The notes under the pieces are model-generated. The model was not told the DNA's origin and made no database searches. It saw only the letters and a program-made list of their open reading frames with translations. Shown piece after piece: positions 8,966 through 18,495 of a DNA stretch of 64,000 nt (the first letter of the stretch is position 1; each line of letters begins with the position of its first letter). The stretch covers positions 124,001 to 188,000 of the forward strand of contig NZ_JADEWH010000007.1 in NCBI RefSeq assembly GCF_015207755.1, written 5' to 3'. The translations under genes and the position numbers were made by a program. Source of the stretch: Nodularia sp. LEGE 06071 (GTDB lineage Bacteria; Cyanobacteriota; Cyanobacteriia; Cyanobacteriales; Nostocaceae).

Positions 8966-9859
8966 TTATGAATTTTGCGCCAACCAAGCGACAATCTGGG
9001 CGTTAACAACATCTGGAACTTCATCGTGGGGACAATGACCAGCGTCAGGAATGGCAACAATCTTGATGTCTTGGCCATTTTCACACGCCTGTTCATAAAT
9101 CTTCGCACCGGTAATTGGTGTCCAGGGATCATCAGCACCCCAAATTACTAATAAAGGACGTGTGATTTTGGGCAATAGTTCCTCTGGAGTAGGGCCAGGA
9201 GGGGCTGTGAGGATGGAGGCGAAAACTTGCTGCGCTCCTGGATCACAAGATGGGGTATAAAGAATATCGACTAATTCCTCTGTGACGGCTTCACGGTTGC
9301 GGTAAACTTGGTATAGAGTGCGACGAATTTGGGATTTTTGACGAATGCGATTATAGAGAAATGTACCTGTGATCGGCGATCGCACAAATCTGTTAAAAGC
9401 TCCCATCACCATCCGTAAAGGTGGATTTAACTCATGGGGACGATGACTCAAACCACCAGCCGAGTTAATTAAAACACCACCAGTCGTAATTTCTGGATGT
9501 TTAGCCAGCACCATCAAGCTTATAAGTGCGCCAATGGAATTACCGATAAAAACCGCAGGTTCTTGGATGTGTTCTGCCCAAAAATCCTTCAGCAGTTCTA
9601 CCCACACTTCTACAGTGTAATTAATTGGGGCTTTATCTGAACCACCAAAACCTAAAAGATCAACAGCAAAAACCCGGTAGCCTGCATCGGCTAAAACCGG
9701 GATATTTTTGCGCCAGTGTCCAATGGAAGCCCCAAAGCCGTGAACCAGTACCAAAGGGCGACCAGCACCCATGACGGTATATTGAATTTTGTGGCCTTGC
9801 CAAGTCCAAACAAGTTTTTCTAAGGTGACGGCAGGTATCTGCTGTGTAGTTCCGGTCAT
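8966..9859 (-). CDS. Alpha/beta fold hydrolase
   Basis: The 297-residue product has the hydrolase fold throughout: LVLVHGFGASIGHWRKNIP with the oxyanion motif HGFG, VFAVDLLGFGGSDK, the nucleophile elbow GNSIGALISL (serine in GNSIG), the acid in VIWGADDPWTP and the histidine in DAGHCPHDEVP. This is the group of cyanobacterial hydrolases related to haloalkane dehalogenase/epoxide hydrolase-like esterases. A paralogous group exists in plastids, such as pheophytinase-like proteins; the substrate cannot be read from sequence. No signal peptide is seen. The ATG at 9859 is the only good start. Confidence 0.88.
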   Translation of the reverse strand: MTGTTQQIPAVTLEKLVWTWQGHKIQYTVMGAGRPLVLVHGFGASIGHWRKNIPVLADAGYRVFAVDLLGFGGSDKAPINYTVEVWVELLKDFWAEHIQEPAVFIGNSIGALISLMVLAKHPEITTGGVLINSAGGLSHRPHELNPPLRMVMGAFNRFVRSPITGTFLYNRIRQKSQIRRTLYQVYRNREAVTEELVDILYTPSCDPGAQQVFASILTAPPGPTPEELLPKITRPLLVIWGADDPWTPITGAKIYEQACENGQDIKIVAIPDAGHCPHDEVPDVVNAQIVAWLAQNS

Positions 9860-10273
9860 TATTAAAATTTGTGAAGTATATTTCTATATAATATTGTCCC
9901 TGAAGCTGAATAGTTCTGGCAAAAATGCTATTGATCAACCATCTAAATAATTTCGATCATTTTTCCCACCAATATTCGGTTGACCGAAGAGGCCAGGTAG
10001 AAGAGGAAAGGTTCTTAAGCAGCCGGCAGTGTCAAAAGAAGCAGGGGAGCAGGGAGCAAGAGTACTCCGCCCCAGTCCCAGCGCCCTAAAAGGGTGGGGA
10101 AGATTACCCCGGCTCCGCAATGCTTGGCGCAGAGGCTTCAGGCTTGTTCCCCCCTGCACCCTGCCCCCTGCCCCCTTTCCTCTTCTGTCAACAGGCTAGG
10201 AACTATCGACTCTTGACTATAGACTAATAATAAGTATTAAGCTATTAACAGTAAACCAGCGAGGGTAAACATC
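9860..10273. other. Intergenic region with dispersed GC-skewed repeats
   Basis: No gene is supported. The part from about 10030 to 10190 holds dispersed repeats (GCAGGGGAGCAGGGAGCA, then CCCCTGCACCCTGCCCCCTG in opposite orientation), as at 7639-7800. The last 60 bp before ndhS are AT-rich and presumably carry the ndhS promoter. Confidence 0.5.
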
Positions 10274-10468
10274 ATGATTCTGCCTGGATCAACAGTTCGC
10301 GTCAAAAATCCCGCAGACACCTATTATCGCTACGAAGGACTTGTACAACGTCTCAGTGATGGCAAGGTAGCTGTATTATTTGAAGGTGGCAATTGGGATA
10401 AATTAATTACCTTTCGCCTATCAGAATTAGAAGCCGTAGAACTGACAGCCGGCAGAAAAGGAAAATAA
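10274..10468 (+). CDS. ndhS: NAD(P)H-quinone oxidoreductase subunit S
   Basis: The 64-residue protein starts [18 protein letters not shown] and contains [23 protein letters not shown] followed by [10 protein letters not shown], the conserved signature of the cyanobacterial NdhS (Ssl0352-type), an SH3-like subunit. NdhS forms the ferredoxin-docking site of the photosynthetic NDH-1 complex on the stromal/cytoplasmic side of the thylakoid membrane. Length matches the family. The ATG follows a GAGGG ribosome-binding sequence at 10260-10264. Confidence 0.9.
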   Translation: MILPGSTVRVKNPADTYYRYEGLVQRLSDGKVAVLFEGGNWDKLITFRLSELEAVELTAGRKGK

Positions 10469-10559
10469 ATTAATAGTCATTAGTTATCAGTAATTAGTCA
10501 CCGAGTAAAAGACTGCTGGCTAATTACTCAGGACTAATGGCCAAGGACTAATAACTAAG

Positions 10560-11216
10560 ATGCGCCTACCTTTACCACAGTTTGCCATAAGCGATCGCCA
10601 CCCCAACCATATTGCGGAGGTAATCGAAACTACTTCTACCGAATTTGTCTCACAGTGTTTGGAACCGGAAGACTTAAGTTTTCCGCCCATGCCTCCTTTT
10701 GGTAGTTGGGTTTGCGCTGTGGATGAAGAATCAGGCAATCGAATTTATGCTGTGCTGTATCATGCTACAACCATGCCCATTGATTCGGTACATCGGGCTG
10801 TGGCGTTGGGGTTATCATTGCAGGATTTACGCGAGGAACAACCCCAAATTTTTGCCATGCTCAAAACTGAATTTCGGGCGGCCATTGTGGGGTTTGAGCA
10901 TTCGTCCGGGACTCTAGGGACAAAACCAGGGGTATATCAGTATCTACCACCCCGTCCTCCGCAAATTCATCAAGCTGTTTATCGGTGTGAACCAGAAGCC
11001 ATCATCAAATTCACTGAATCAGTAGATTTTTTGCGGACATTGCTCTCTGTATCTGGTGCGCCAGTAGAGGCATTAACGGCAGCAGCTATCCGCCATATCT
11101 ACCAGTTACGTAAAGCTGACCGAGAATGGCTAATTAAGGCTGGACGTACTCTCAGCGTTTTGTTAAAAGACGACTACGATCGCTTACGGTTTATTTTAAG
11201 TCAAATCCATCCATAG
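10560..11216 (+). CDS. HAS-barrel domain-containing protein
   Basis: The 218-residue product begins with an N-terminal beta-barrel-like region (DRHPNHIAEVIETTSTEFVSQCLEPED, FGSWVCAVDEESGNRIYAVLYHATTMP) of the HAS-barrel type found at the N-terminus of HerA/ATP-synthase-like proteins. The rest is helical and ends TLSVLLKDDYDRLRFILSQIHP. Such stand-alone proteins are conserved in cyanobacteria without a proven function. It lies 91 bp downstream of ndhS on the same strand; the gap holds a degenerate repeat. Confidence 0.75.
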   Translation: MRLPLPQFAISDRHPNHIAEVIETTSTEFVSQCLEPEDLSFPPMPPFGSWVCAVDEESGNRIYAVLYHATTMPIDSVHRAVALGLSLQDLREEQPQIFAMLKTEFRAAIVGFEHSSGTLGTKPGVYQYLPPRPPQIHQAVYRCEPEAIIKFTESVDFLRTLLSVSGAPVEALTAAAIRHIYQLRKADREWLIKAGRTLSVLLKDDYDRLRFILSQIHP

Positions 11217-11364
11217 GTAGTTAGTTCTTCGACAATTACCTAGCTACTGTAAATGAAAATTTGTTAATTCTTCGTCAGGGTGGCTTTGACGTTCCTTGAT
11301 TATTTTTGACTCGATTCCCTTCTGGGTAATCGCAATTTCACTGTCGCCCCTTAAAGTCCAACCT

Positions 11365-13527
11365 ATGGAACTAATATCACAAGTTCTGGCTCTGGAACCA
11401 ACTTCTCAAGTTCTCGGCGATGAGCCAATTGTGAGCTTTGCTGTTTTGCTGGTGGTTATCTTAGTTGTACCCATCCTATTTGAGAGGCTGAGACTACCAG
11501 GATTAATCGGCTTAGTCTTCTCTGGGGTAGTACTGGGACCATCAGGCTGGAATCTCTTTCACACAGAATTACCAATAATTAGCCTGCTATCAGATATTGG
11601 CTTATTTTACTTGATGTTTGTCGCAGGTTTAGAAGTGGAAATCAAGCATTTCCGCCGCTGCAAAAAACGCTCCTTGGGATTTGGCATCCTCAGCTTTAGT
11701 TTCCCCCTAGTCATGGGAACTTTAGTCGGACAGTTTTTTCATTGGCAATGGAATGCGGCGATTTTAATTGGCGCTTTGTTAGCTAACTATACCCTGTTGG
11801 CATATCCCATTCTCAGTCGTCTGGGGGTGCTGAATAATCAAGCTGTGACCATCACAATGGGAGCCACCATTTTTACCAATCTCAGCGCTGTGCTGGTCTT
11901 AGCTGTTTGTATAGCTACTACTGATACTCTCGCATTCAGCTTGGCTCAAATACTTCCCCTATTGATTTGGTTAAGTGTTTACACGATGATCATTTTGGTG
12001 GGATTTGATTGGGCTGGCAAAGAATTTTTCCGGCGATTTGGAGACGACGAGGGCAATCAGTTTTTCTTTGTGTTGCTGACCGTATTTCTGGCTGCGGTGG
12101 GCGCTCAATTGATTGGGATAGAAACAATTGTCGGAGCCTTTTTGGCAGGTTTGGTGGTAAATCAAGCTGTGGGTGAAGGGCTAGTGAAGGAAAAGGTGGT
12201 ATTTTTGGGCAGTTTCCTATTTATTCCCATTTTCCTGGTCAATTTTGGCTCAACCATTGATTTACCTGCTTTGATTACCAGCATTGACACCCTGCAATTA
12301 ACGTTTTTAATAGTAGTCGGTTTAATTACTAGCAAATTCATCGCCGCTTTATTCACAAAACTGCTTTACCACTACAACTGGGGGGAAATGCTGACCATGT
12401 GGTCGCTATCAATACCTCAGATGGGTACAACTTTAGCAGCAACTTTCGTGGGCTATCGGGCTGGGTTGTTTCCAGAGGCAGTATTAAACAGTGTCTTTGT
12501 TTTAATGCTCGTTACTTCCATCTTAGGGCTATGGGTCACTAGTTATACAGCCCGTGCTTTGGTTTCCACCGCAGTTACACCAGCAGATCCCCCAACTCTC
12601 TTTGAGCAGCACTCAGAAGCCAAACACAGTCCGGTGACCATTGTTGTCCCTGTGTATAATCCTCAAACTCAGCAGTATTTGCTGGAAATGGCGGCATTAT
12701 TAGCAAATCAAGCCCAAGGTAAAATTGTCCCATTGGCGATCGCCACTGCTGCGGCTCAAATGGATGCACCACAATTAGAAACTGCTCTACGCCGCAGTGA
12801 ACGGTTACTAGCAAAAGCCACAGCCCAAAGTCGATTGTTGGGAGTAGACGCAGAACCATTACTGAGAATCGATGATGCTTTTGCTCTCGGTATTAGTAGA
12901 GCCGCACGCGAACAAAAGGCGAGTTTAATTATCATGGGTTGGGGTAAACGCACTGGGTTGAGAGCGCGTTTATTTGGGAATGTGATTGATAGCGTACTTT
13001 GGGCATCTCATTGTCCAGTGGCGGTGACACGTCTGATGGACTCACCCAAAAAAATTCAACGCATCTTAGTACCCTTAGAAAATTTAACAGCCTCATCATT
13101 GCAACCTGTACAATTTGCTCAGATGCTGGCTGAGGCAAATCAAGCCCAAGTTACTGTACTTCATGTGTGCATGGGTGAAGCTCGTGGTTCCCAGAAAATT
13201 GCGACCAAGCGAACTGACAAGTCAGCGCTGGCGCGAACGCACCTCGCCCGATTAATGTCTCAATTAGCTGTACCTCATCCCCCAGAAATTCAAATCATCG
13301 CTCATGAAAATACTGCCCAAGCAATTTTACAGGCAGCACGATTATATGATTTGGTAGTGTTACCCTTTATCCGTAATCGGACAAGTCCTGGTGGGTTAGC
13401 TATTAGTGATGTGACAACCCAGTTAGCGGGTCAACTTACCTGCTCTATCGTCATGCTGGGAGAACCACAACACACTCAAACGCAAATGTCAATACCAGCA
13501 ATTTCCCACTCTACAACTGCTGTTTAA
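11365..13527 (+). CDS. CPA2-type cation:proton antiporter with universal-stress domains
   Basis: The protein has an N-terminal transporter of about 12 hydrophobic segments (LLVVILVVPILFERLRLPGLIGLVFSGVVLGPSG onwards), with the helix-broken ion-path residues in GIETIVGAFLAGLVVN and SIPQMGTTLAATFVG. A cytosolic part with two UspA-like halves follows (VTIVVPVYNPQTQQYLLEMAALLANQAQ; RILVPLENLTASSLQPVQFAQML) with the nucleotide-type motif VNVIDSVLWASHCPVAV. CPA2 antiporters exchange Na+ or K+ for H+ at the plasma or thylakoid membrane. The start is placed at the ATG at 11365; the frame is open upstream to a TTG at 11296, which would add 23 residues with weak support. Confidence 0.88.
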   Translation: MELISQVLALEPTSQVLGDEPIVSFAVLLVVILVVPILFERLRLPGLIGLVFSGVVLGPSGWNLFHTELPIISLLSDIGLFYLMFVAGLEVEIKHFRRCKKRSLGFGILSFSFPLVMGTLVGQFFHWQWNAAILIGALLANYTLLAYPILSRLGVLNNQAVTITMGATIFTNLSAVLVLAVCIATTDTLAFSLAQILPLLIWLSVYTMIILVGFDWAGKEFFRRFGDDEGNQFFFVLLTVFLAAVGAQLIGIETIVGAFLAGLVVNQAVGEGLVKEKVVFLGSFLFIPIFLVNFGSTIDLPALITSIDTLQLTFLIVVGLITSKFIAALFTKLLYHYNWGEMLTMWSLSIPQMGTTLAATFVGYRAGLFPEAVLNSVFVLMLVTSILGLWVTSYTARALVSTAVTPADPPTLFEQHSEAKHSPVTIVVPVYNPQTQQYLLEMAALLANQAQGKIVPLAIATAAAQMDAPQLETALRRSERLLAKATAQSRLLGVDAEPLLRIDDAFALGISRAAREQKASLIIMGWGKRTGLRARLFGNVIDSVLWASHCPVAVTRLMDSPKKIQRILVPLENLTASSLQPVQFAQMLAEANQAQVTVLHVCMGEARGSQKIATKRTDKSALARTHLARLMSQLAVPHPPEIQIIAHENTAQAILQAARLYDLVVLPFIRNRTSPGGLAISDVTTQLAGQLTCSIVMLGEPQHTQTQMSIPAISHSTTAV

Positions 13528-13556
13528 GCCAGAAAAAAATCGGCTTTTTTAGCCTG
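13526..13556 (+). terminator. Probable rho-independent terminator of the antiporter gene
   Basis: Immediately after the TAA stop, AAGCC pairs with GGCTT across an A-rich loop and is followed by six T residues (GGCTTTTTTAGCC). The position and layout fit an intrinsic terminator. Confidence 0.55.
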
Positions 13557-14024
13557 TCCACAGAGACATCCCTCTCCTTGGTCAGGATAGGAAAAAGTTT
13601 TGCATAGCATAACCAAGAGAAGTTTTGAATGGAATTAATTAAAGATTTGATGAATTATCAGCCACAGCAGACCATCGTCAGAGAATCTTTGATACCTTGT
13701 TAGATGATTTATTTAACAATTGAGTTTAAACTTGACGTAAATAGGTGGGACTCGGAAAACCAAACTATATTACGACTCGGAAAAACCCATGAAACCCTTA
13801 CCAATGACCAATGATTTACCCTGAGCGTAGCCGAAGGGCAAAGGACAAATGACGACCCCCGCCAATTAACTTTATTTACACCAACCTACTTACATACTGC
13901 ATCATGCAAATCTAATGTTTTGGAAAAATTAGCTTTGTTCGTTTAATATTTTTGTAACAAAACTGGTGACTCTAACTTATTCTTAGAGAGCAACTAGAAA
14001 TATTTATAAAATCACTGGGAAACT
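13557..14024. other. Intergenic region before the UXS gene
   Basis: No gene is supported. A dispersed repeat core (CCTGAGCGTAGCCGAAGGG) lies at about 13820-13838, the same unit as in the rimM 5' end. The final 100 bp are AT-rich and likely hold the promoter of the nucleotide-sugar genes. Confidence 0.45.
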
Positions 14025-14972
14025 ATGAGAATTTTGGTTACGGGCGGTGCTGGATTTATTGGTTCCCATCTCATTGACAGATTAATACCCGCCGGGCATG
14101 AGGTCATTTGCTTAGATAACTTTTATACAGGTCATAAGCAGAATATCCTTAAATGGATCAATAATCCCAATTTTGAACTGATCCGTCATGATATCACAGA
14201 ACCAATACGCTTAGAAGTGGATCAAATTTATCATCTAGCCTGTCCAGCTTCTCCTGTACATTACCAGTACAACCCAGTTAAAACCGTTAAAACTAACGTC
14301 ATGGGGACACTGAATATGTTGGGACTAGCTAAACGCGTTAAGGCTAGGTTCTTTTTGGCCTCAACCAGCGAAGTTTATGGTGATCCCGAAGTTCATCCCC
14401 AAACAGAAGAGTATCGGGGTAGTGTTAATCCTATCGGCATCCGTTCCTGTTACGACGAAGGTAAACGCATTGCGGAAACTTTGGCATTTGATTACTACAG
14501 ACAAAATAAAGTCGAAATTCGCGTGGCGCGGATTTTCAATACCTACGGGCCGAGGATGTTAGAAAATGATGGTCGGGTAGTGAGTAATTTCATAGTTCAA
14601 GCCTTACAGGGTAATCCTTTAACTGTGTATGGAGATGGTTCGCAAACGCGCAGTTTCTGTTACGTTTCTGATTTGGTAGAAGGATTTATCCGCCTGATGA
14701 ATGGCGACTATGTTGGCCCTGTGAATTTGGGTAATCCTGGGGAATATACAATTTTAGAATTGGCAGAAGCTGTACAAAATATGGTGAACCCAGACGCAAA
14801 AATTAAGTTTGAGCCACTACCTTCTGATGATCCGCGTCGTCGTCAGCCGGATATTACCAAAGCTAAAACCTTGTTAAATTGGGAACCTACTATTGGGCTA
14901 CAAGAGGGGTTAAAACTCACAGTAGACGATTTCCGCGATCGGCAAAGCCGCGCCGTAGGCGATCGCAATTGA
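14025..14972 (+). CDS. UDP-glucuronate decarboxylase-type SDR (UXS)
   Basis: The 315-residue extended short-chain dehydrogenase starts with the NAD motif [12 protein letters not shown], then [19 protein letters not shown] and the serine of [14 protein letters not shown]. The catalytic pair is in SCYDEGKR (Tyr and Lys), followed by [10 protein letters not shown] and [13 protein letters not shown]. These blocks identify UDP-xylose synthase, which decarboxylates UDP-glucuronate to UDP-xylose. UDP-glucuronate would come from Ugd, encoded 157 bp downstream, so the two form a biosynthetic unit for cell-surface polysaccharide. The last residues [12 protein letters not shown] are encoded by a HIP1-containing dispersed repeat (GCCGTAGGCGATCGC) and are not part of the family core. 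Confidence 0.92.
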   Translation: MRILVTGGAGFIGSHLIDRLIPAGHEVICLDNFYTGHKQNILKWINNPNFELIRHDITEPIRLEVDQIYHLACPASPVHYQYNPVKTVKTNVMGTLNMLGLAKRVKARFFLASTSEVYGDPEVHPQTEEYRGSVNPIGIRSCYDEGKRIAETLAFDYYRQNKVEIRVARIFNTYGPRMLENDGRVVSNFIVQALQGNPLTVYGDGSQTRSFCYVSDLVEGFIRLMNGDYVGPVNLGNPGEYTILELAEAVQNMVNPDAKIKFEPLPSDDPRRRQPDITKAKTLLNWEPTIGLQEGLKLTVDDFRDRQSRAVGDRN

Positions 14973-15129
14973 GGTTCGGTGGTAGTCCTAAACGCTGTGC
15001 TGAATCTTCGTGCAGGCTCATCCTCTCAGTAGCCCGTACTTCAGTTACTAGTTTTTTCAATGGTATAGTAAGTGTCATATTTGACAGTGTTTTAAAAATC
15101 TAATCCCAAAAAATGAGGAGTGAAAATAA

Positions 15130-16521
15130 ATGCGTGTTTGCGTAATAGGTACTGGTTATGTTGGTTTAGTAACAGGTGCTTGCTTGGCTCATATCGGTCA
15201 TGATGTAATTTGTGTAGATAATAATGAAGAAAAAGTTAAATTAATGAAATCTGGGCAGTCCCCAATTTTTGAGCCGGGACTCTCAGAGATTATGCAGTCT
15301 GTGATTAAAACAGAGAACATCCATTTCACTACAGATATTGCGGCCGGAGTTGCCCACGGGGAAGTTTTATTTATTGCTGTGGGAACACCACCTTTACCCA
15401 CTGGCGAAAGTGACACCCGTTATGTGGAAGCTGTCGCTCGTAGTATTGGCGAAAATCTCAACGGTGGTTATAAGGTAATTGTGAATAAATCTACAGTCCC
15501 CATTGGTTCTGGTGACTGGGTACGAATGATTGTTTTGGATGGGATTGCTGAACGTCAGAAAACACTTATACCCGCAGGTGGAGTAGTGAGTGAAGAAAAA
15601 ACACTAGAAGATGTACCCCAATTTGATGTGGTCAGCAATCCAGAGTTTTTGCGGGAAGGTTCGGCGGTGTATGACACCTTTAACCCAGATCGGATCGTTT
15701 TAGGCGGCAATAGTCCCAAGGCGATCGCTTTAATGAAAGAACTGTATACGCCCATTGTAGAACGTCAGTATGCTGCTGATCAGTCTTTACCACCAGTGCC
15801 TGTATTATCTACAGACCTCAGTTCCGCAGAGATGATCAAATACGCTGCTAATGCCTTTTTAGCCACCAAAATTAGTTTTATTAACGAAGTTGCGAATATT
15901 TGCGATCGCGTCGGTGCTGATGTTACCCAAGTAGCAAAAGGCATTGGTTTAGATTCCCGGATTGGGAACAAGTTTTTAAACGCTGGGATTGGTTGGGGTG
16001 GTTCTTGTTTCCCCAAAGATGTCTCCGCACTGATTCACACTGCTGATGATTATGGCTATGAAGCCCAGATTATGAAAGCTGCTGTCAGTGTCAACGAGCG
16101 CCAGCGCCTAATTGCTTTGGAAAAACTCCAGCAAGTTCTTAAAATTCTCAAAGGCAAAACTGTCGGACTTCTGGGTTTAACCTTCAAGCCAGATACCGAT
16201 GATATGCGGGATGCGCCAGCACTCAACTTGATTGAGCAGCTAAATCGACTCGGAGCTAAAGTCAAAGCCTATGACCCCATTGTTTCCCAAACAGGTTTAC
16301 GTCATGGTTTGACTGGCGTGTTAGTGGAAACTGATGCAGAAAGGCTGGCCGATGGCTGCGACGCTTTGGTATTAGTCACCGAATGGCAGCAGTTCAGCGG
16401 TCTAGATTACGCTAAGATGGCAAAATTAATGAACCATCCCGTGATGATCGATGGTCGGAACTTCCTTGACCCTGAAAGTATGGTTAGGGCTGGTTTCCAA
16501 TATGTCGGTGTGGGAAGATAA
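15130..16521 (+). CDS. ugd: UDP-glucose 6-dehydrogenase
   Basis: The 463-residue product carries the N-terminal NAD motif GTGYVGLVTGACLAHIGH, the central dimerisation helix region with VANICDRVGADVTQVAKGIGLD, and the catalytic cysteine in GWGGSCFPKD (about C293). The C-terminal UDP-binding domain has GLTFKPDTDDMRDAP. It oxidises UDP-glucose twice to UDP-glucuronate using NAD. A GAGG element at 15116-15119 precedes the ATG, which is in a standard place. It is co-directional with the UXS gene and provides its substrate. Confidence 0.95.
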   Translation: MRVCVIGTGYVGLVTGACLAHIGHDVICVDNNEEKVKLMKSGQSPIFEPGLSEIMQSVIKTENIHFTTDIAAGVAHGEVLFIAVGTPPLPTGESDTRYVEAVARSIGENLNGGYKVIVNKSTVPIGSGDWVRMIVLDGIAERQKTLIPAGGVVSEEKTLEDVPQFDVVSNPEFLREGSAVYDTFNPDRIVLGGNSPKAIALMKELYTPIVERQYAADQSLPPVPVLSTDLSSAEMIKYAANAFLATKISFINEVANICDRVGADVTQVAKGIGLDSRIGNKFLNAGIGWGGSCFPKDVSALIHTADDYGYEAQIMKAAVSVNERQRLIALEKLQQVLKILKGKTVGLLGLTFKPDTDDMRDAPALNLIEQLNRLGAKVKAYDPIVSQTGLRHGLTGVLVETDAERLADGCDALVLVTEWQQFSGLDYAKMAKLMNHPVMIDGRNFLDPESMVRAGFQYVGVGR

Positions 16522-16526
16522 AAATT

Positions 16527-16630
16527 AAAAACCTCACCCCCAACCCCTCTCCTTACCTTCGCGTAGCGTCTCCCTTTGGGAGAAGGAGAACGGAAGTTTT
16601 GACGCAAGTCAAAGGCGGGGTGAGGTTCTG
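16527..16630. terminator. Dispersed repeat forming a bidirectional terminator-like inverted repeat
   Basis: ACCTCACCCC at about 16533-16542 pairs with GGGGTGAGGT at about 16617-16626, between the convergent ends of ugd and the DUF2993 gene. Within it lies a second arm pair (TCTCC...GGAGA around CCCTTTGGGAG). A related GGGGTGAGGT element stands at the recG end (60597-60606), so this is a repeat family that sits at gene ends. Confidence 0.55.
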
Positions 16631-16634
16631 TATT

Positions 16635-17429
16635 TTAACCGTTACTGGGAATACGTTCTATTTCCGCATATCCACTGAAAATTAAAGTTTTACCTTCAGT
16701 TTCTAAACGATTCAGCCGCAATTTCACACCATCAAGGTCAAAGCGATCCAAATCAACCATATTATCTAAAATTTCCGCCAGCGCCATACTCAATGTTTGG
16801 GAGATTTCCCGTTGTGCTTCTGGTACTGAGTCAAGCTCAATTTGGGGGTTTTTAAAGGAAATCCGCCGCCGTCGTTCTACGGCTACAGTCATAACCATGT
16901 TCAGTGGGATGAGTTCGCCATTATTTAAATCTGCTTTAGCTAAAATTCGCAGATGATTTTCTGCTAAAAGTTCTACTTGAATATCGGTAAAGGAAACTGG
17001 TGTACCGCCGGATATTGCTGTCAATGAGGGTACTGTCAGGTTAACCAGGTGCTGTGTCACCAGTTTGGCATTGAAGGCTTGGTTAATGCCCGCTTCTGAT
17101 AGAATTACGTTAGCGATCGCTTGGGTGGGTTGCTTGAGGTTGAGCTTACCACTCAGAACCGCGCCGAAGTCAATGGTAACCGCATCGGTTTCAAAGGACA
17201 TTTCCTCGACCAAAAAATCTTTGCGAATCACCAAGCCTCGACCGCTCATTTTAAAGCTATCAATGCTGCCTTGCAACAGTTTGCTGGAGGGATAGCAGCG
17301 CACAAAGACTTCTACGGACTCGCTTTGGGTAAACAAGTGGCGAATCGTTTGGCTGGCGACTGTATTGAGCATTCGCTCTCCCCAATCTGTGCTTTGAGAA
17401 TCTTTTAAACCAGTAAGTCCGCCGAACAT
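16635..17429 (-). CDS. DUF2993 protein (LmeA-like)
   Basis: The product contains the DUF2993 pattern: GERMLNTVASQTIRHLFTQSESVEVFVRCYPSSKLLQGSIDSF, MSGRGLVIRKDF, and a long beta-rich lipid-binding-like region to the C-terminus (GYAEIERIPSNG). The fold is related to the LmeA phospholipid-binding family. The frame runs open upstream to 17582, but the family start MFGGLTGLKDSQ corresponds to the ATG at 17429, so that start is chosen; the upstream residues have no relation to the family. No signal peptide follows from this start. The region 17430-17585 between this gene and the broken czcA is treated as non-coding. Confidence 0.82.
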   Translation of the reverse strand: MFGGLTGLKDSQSTDWGERMLNTVASQTIRHLFTQSESVEVFVRCYPSSKLLQGSIDSFKMSGRGLVIRKDFLVEEMSFETDAVTIDFGAVLSGKLNLKQPTQAIANVILSEAGINQAFNAKLVTQHLVNLTVPSLTAISGGTPVSFTDIQVELLAENHLRILAKADLNNGELIPLNMVMTVAVERRRRISFKNPQIELDSVPEAQREISQTLSMALAEILDNMVDLDRFDLDGVKLRLNRLETEGKTLIFSGYAEIERIPSNG

Positions 17430-17585
17430 GAAGTTTTGGATCTCTAGAAGTTCTTTATACTTTTGTAACAAACTGTGAAGAATAGAGCAAGCGATCCCCA
17501 CATTCATTCTGCTGATGGTGAGGTGAGGTTTGGCTGATGATTGATAGTTGAGTGTATCGGATCCCACATTCCGCACCCTCAACTG

Positions 17586-18490
17586 TCACAAGAAAAGAGC
17601 GCCCAAGGTCATGGTGTTAATGCCCAAGCCAAAAGCTTTCATGAACATTAAGCCAATCAACAGCGACAGAGGAATTGCACTGAGAGTAATTACGGCAGTA
17701 CGCCAATTCATTAGAAATAACAGCATAATCACCGACACGATGATGATGCCTTGAATTAGGGAACTGCTGACATTGGCAATGGCAGTATCAATAAAGTTAG
17801 ACTGCCGGAACGTCCGCGCCACCTGCACATCAGAGGGAAAGGTTGATTGCAAAGATTGCAGCACCGCTTCTACTGCTTTTGTCACCGTAGGGGTATCGAC
17901 ATCAGGCTGTTTGTTAATCATCATCACCACAGCCGATTGCCCATTAAAACTAGCATCTCCCCGCTTCAGTGCCGCACCCGTTTTGACTTCCGCTATATCT
18001 TTGAGCAAAATCGGTTTACCATCTTGCACCTTCACCACAGATTGCTGCAAGTCTGCAATTGATTTTACCTGCCCAATACCGCGTACCAACAGTTCTTGAC
18101 CACCACCAATTAAAAATCCACCAGGAGCGTTAGAATTTGCGCCTTTGGCAGCATTGGTCACTTCGGTCAGAGAAACATTGAGCGATCGCAATTTTTCTGG
18201 ATCAACTAATACTTGTTCCTGTCGTTCATCCCCACCGTAGTCACTCCCGGCAAACCATTCACCGCGCTTTCAATCGGCACAGTAATTTGTGATTCCACTT
18301 CCTCTGGAGCGAGTCCAGTCGCTTCGGTGTGAATATCCACCTGGGGGGGCGCAAATTCGGGAAAAACGTCCAGTGGCATCTGGGTGACAGTGAATACTCC
18401 CCACACCGTCACTAAAATTGCACAGATAACTATAAACCAACGTTGGGCAATTGAGTTTTTGAGAATCTGATTCAGAATGGAATTCAACAT
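17586..18490 (-). pseudogene. Broken heavy-metal RND efflux pump gene (CzcA/CusA type)
   Basis: The first 285 bp (18490 to about 18230) encode a correct CzcA N-terminus: a first transmembrane helix, [19 protein letters not shown] and [21 protein letters not shown]. The frame then shifts at CTACGGTGG, and the new frame reads [22 protein letters not shown], a block that normally lies about 85 residues further on. The same frame continues to 17586 through QVARTFRQSNF and a transmembrane region ending LGINTMTLGAL. Thus there is an internal deletion with frameshift, and about 700 C-terminal residues of the usual 1040 are missing. The gene cannot make a working pump. It is adjacent to its adaptor gene, six bases downstream of it. 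Confidence 0.9.
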
Positions 18491-18495
18491 CTCAA

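Noticed and set aside
9660-10159. Two minus-strand frames of 74-92 codons
   Set aside because: One is a shadow of the hydrolase gene in another frame, the other consists of dispersed repeat DNA.
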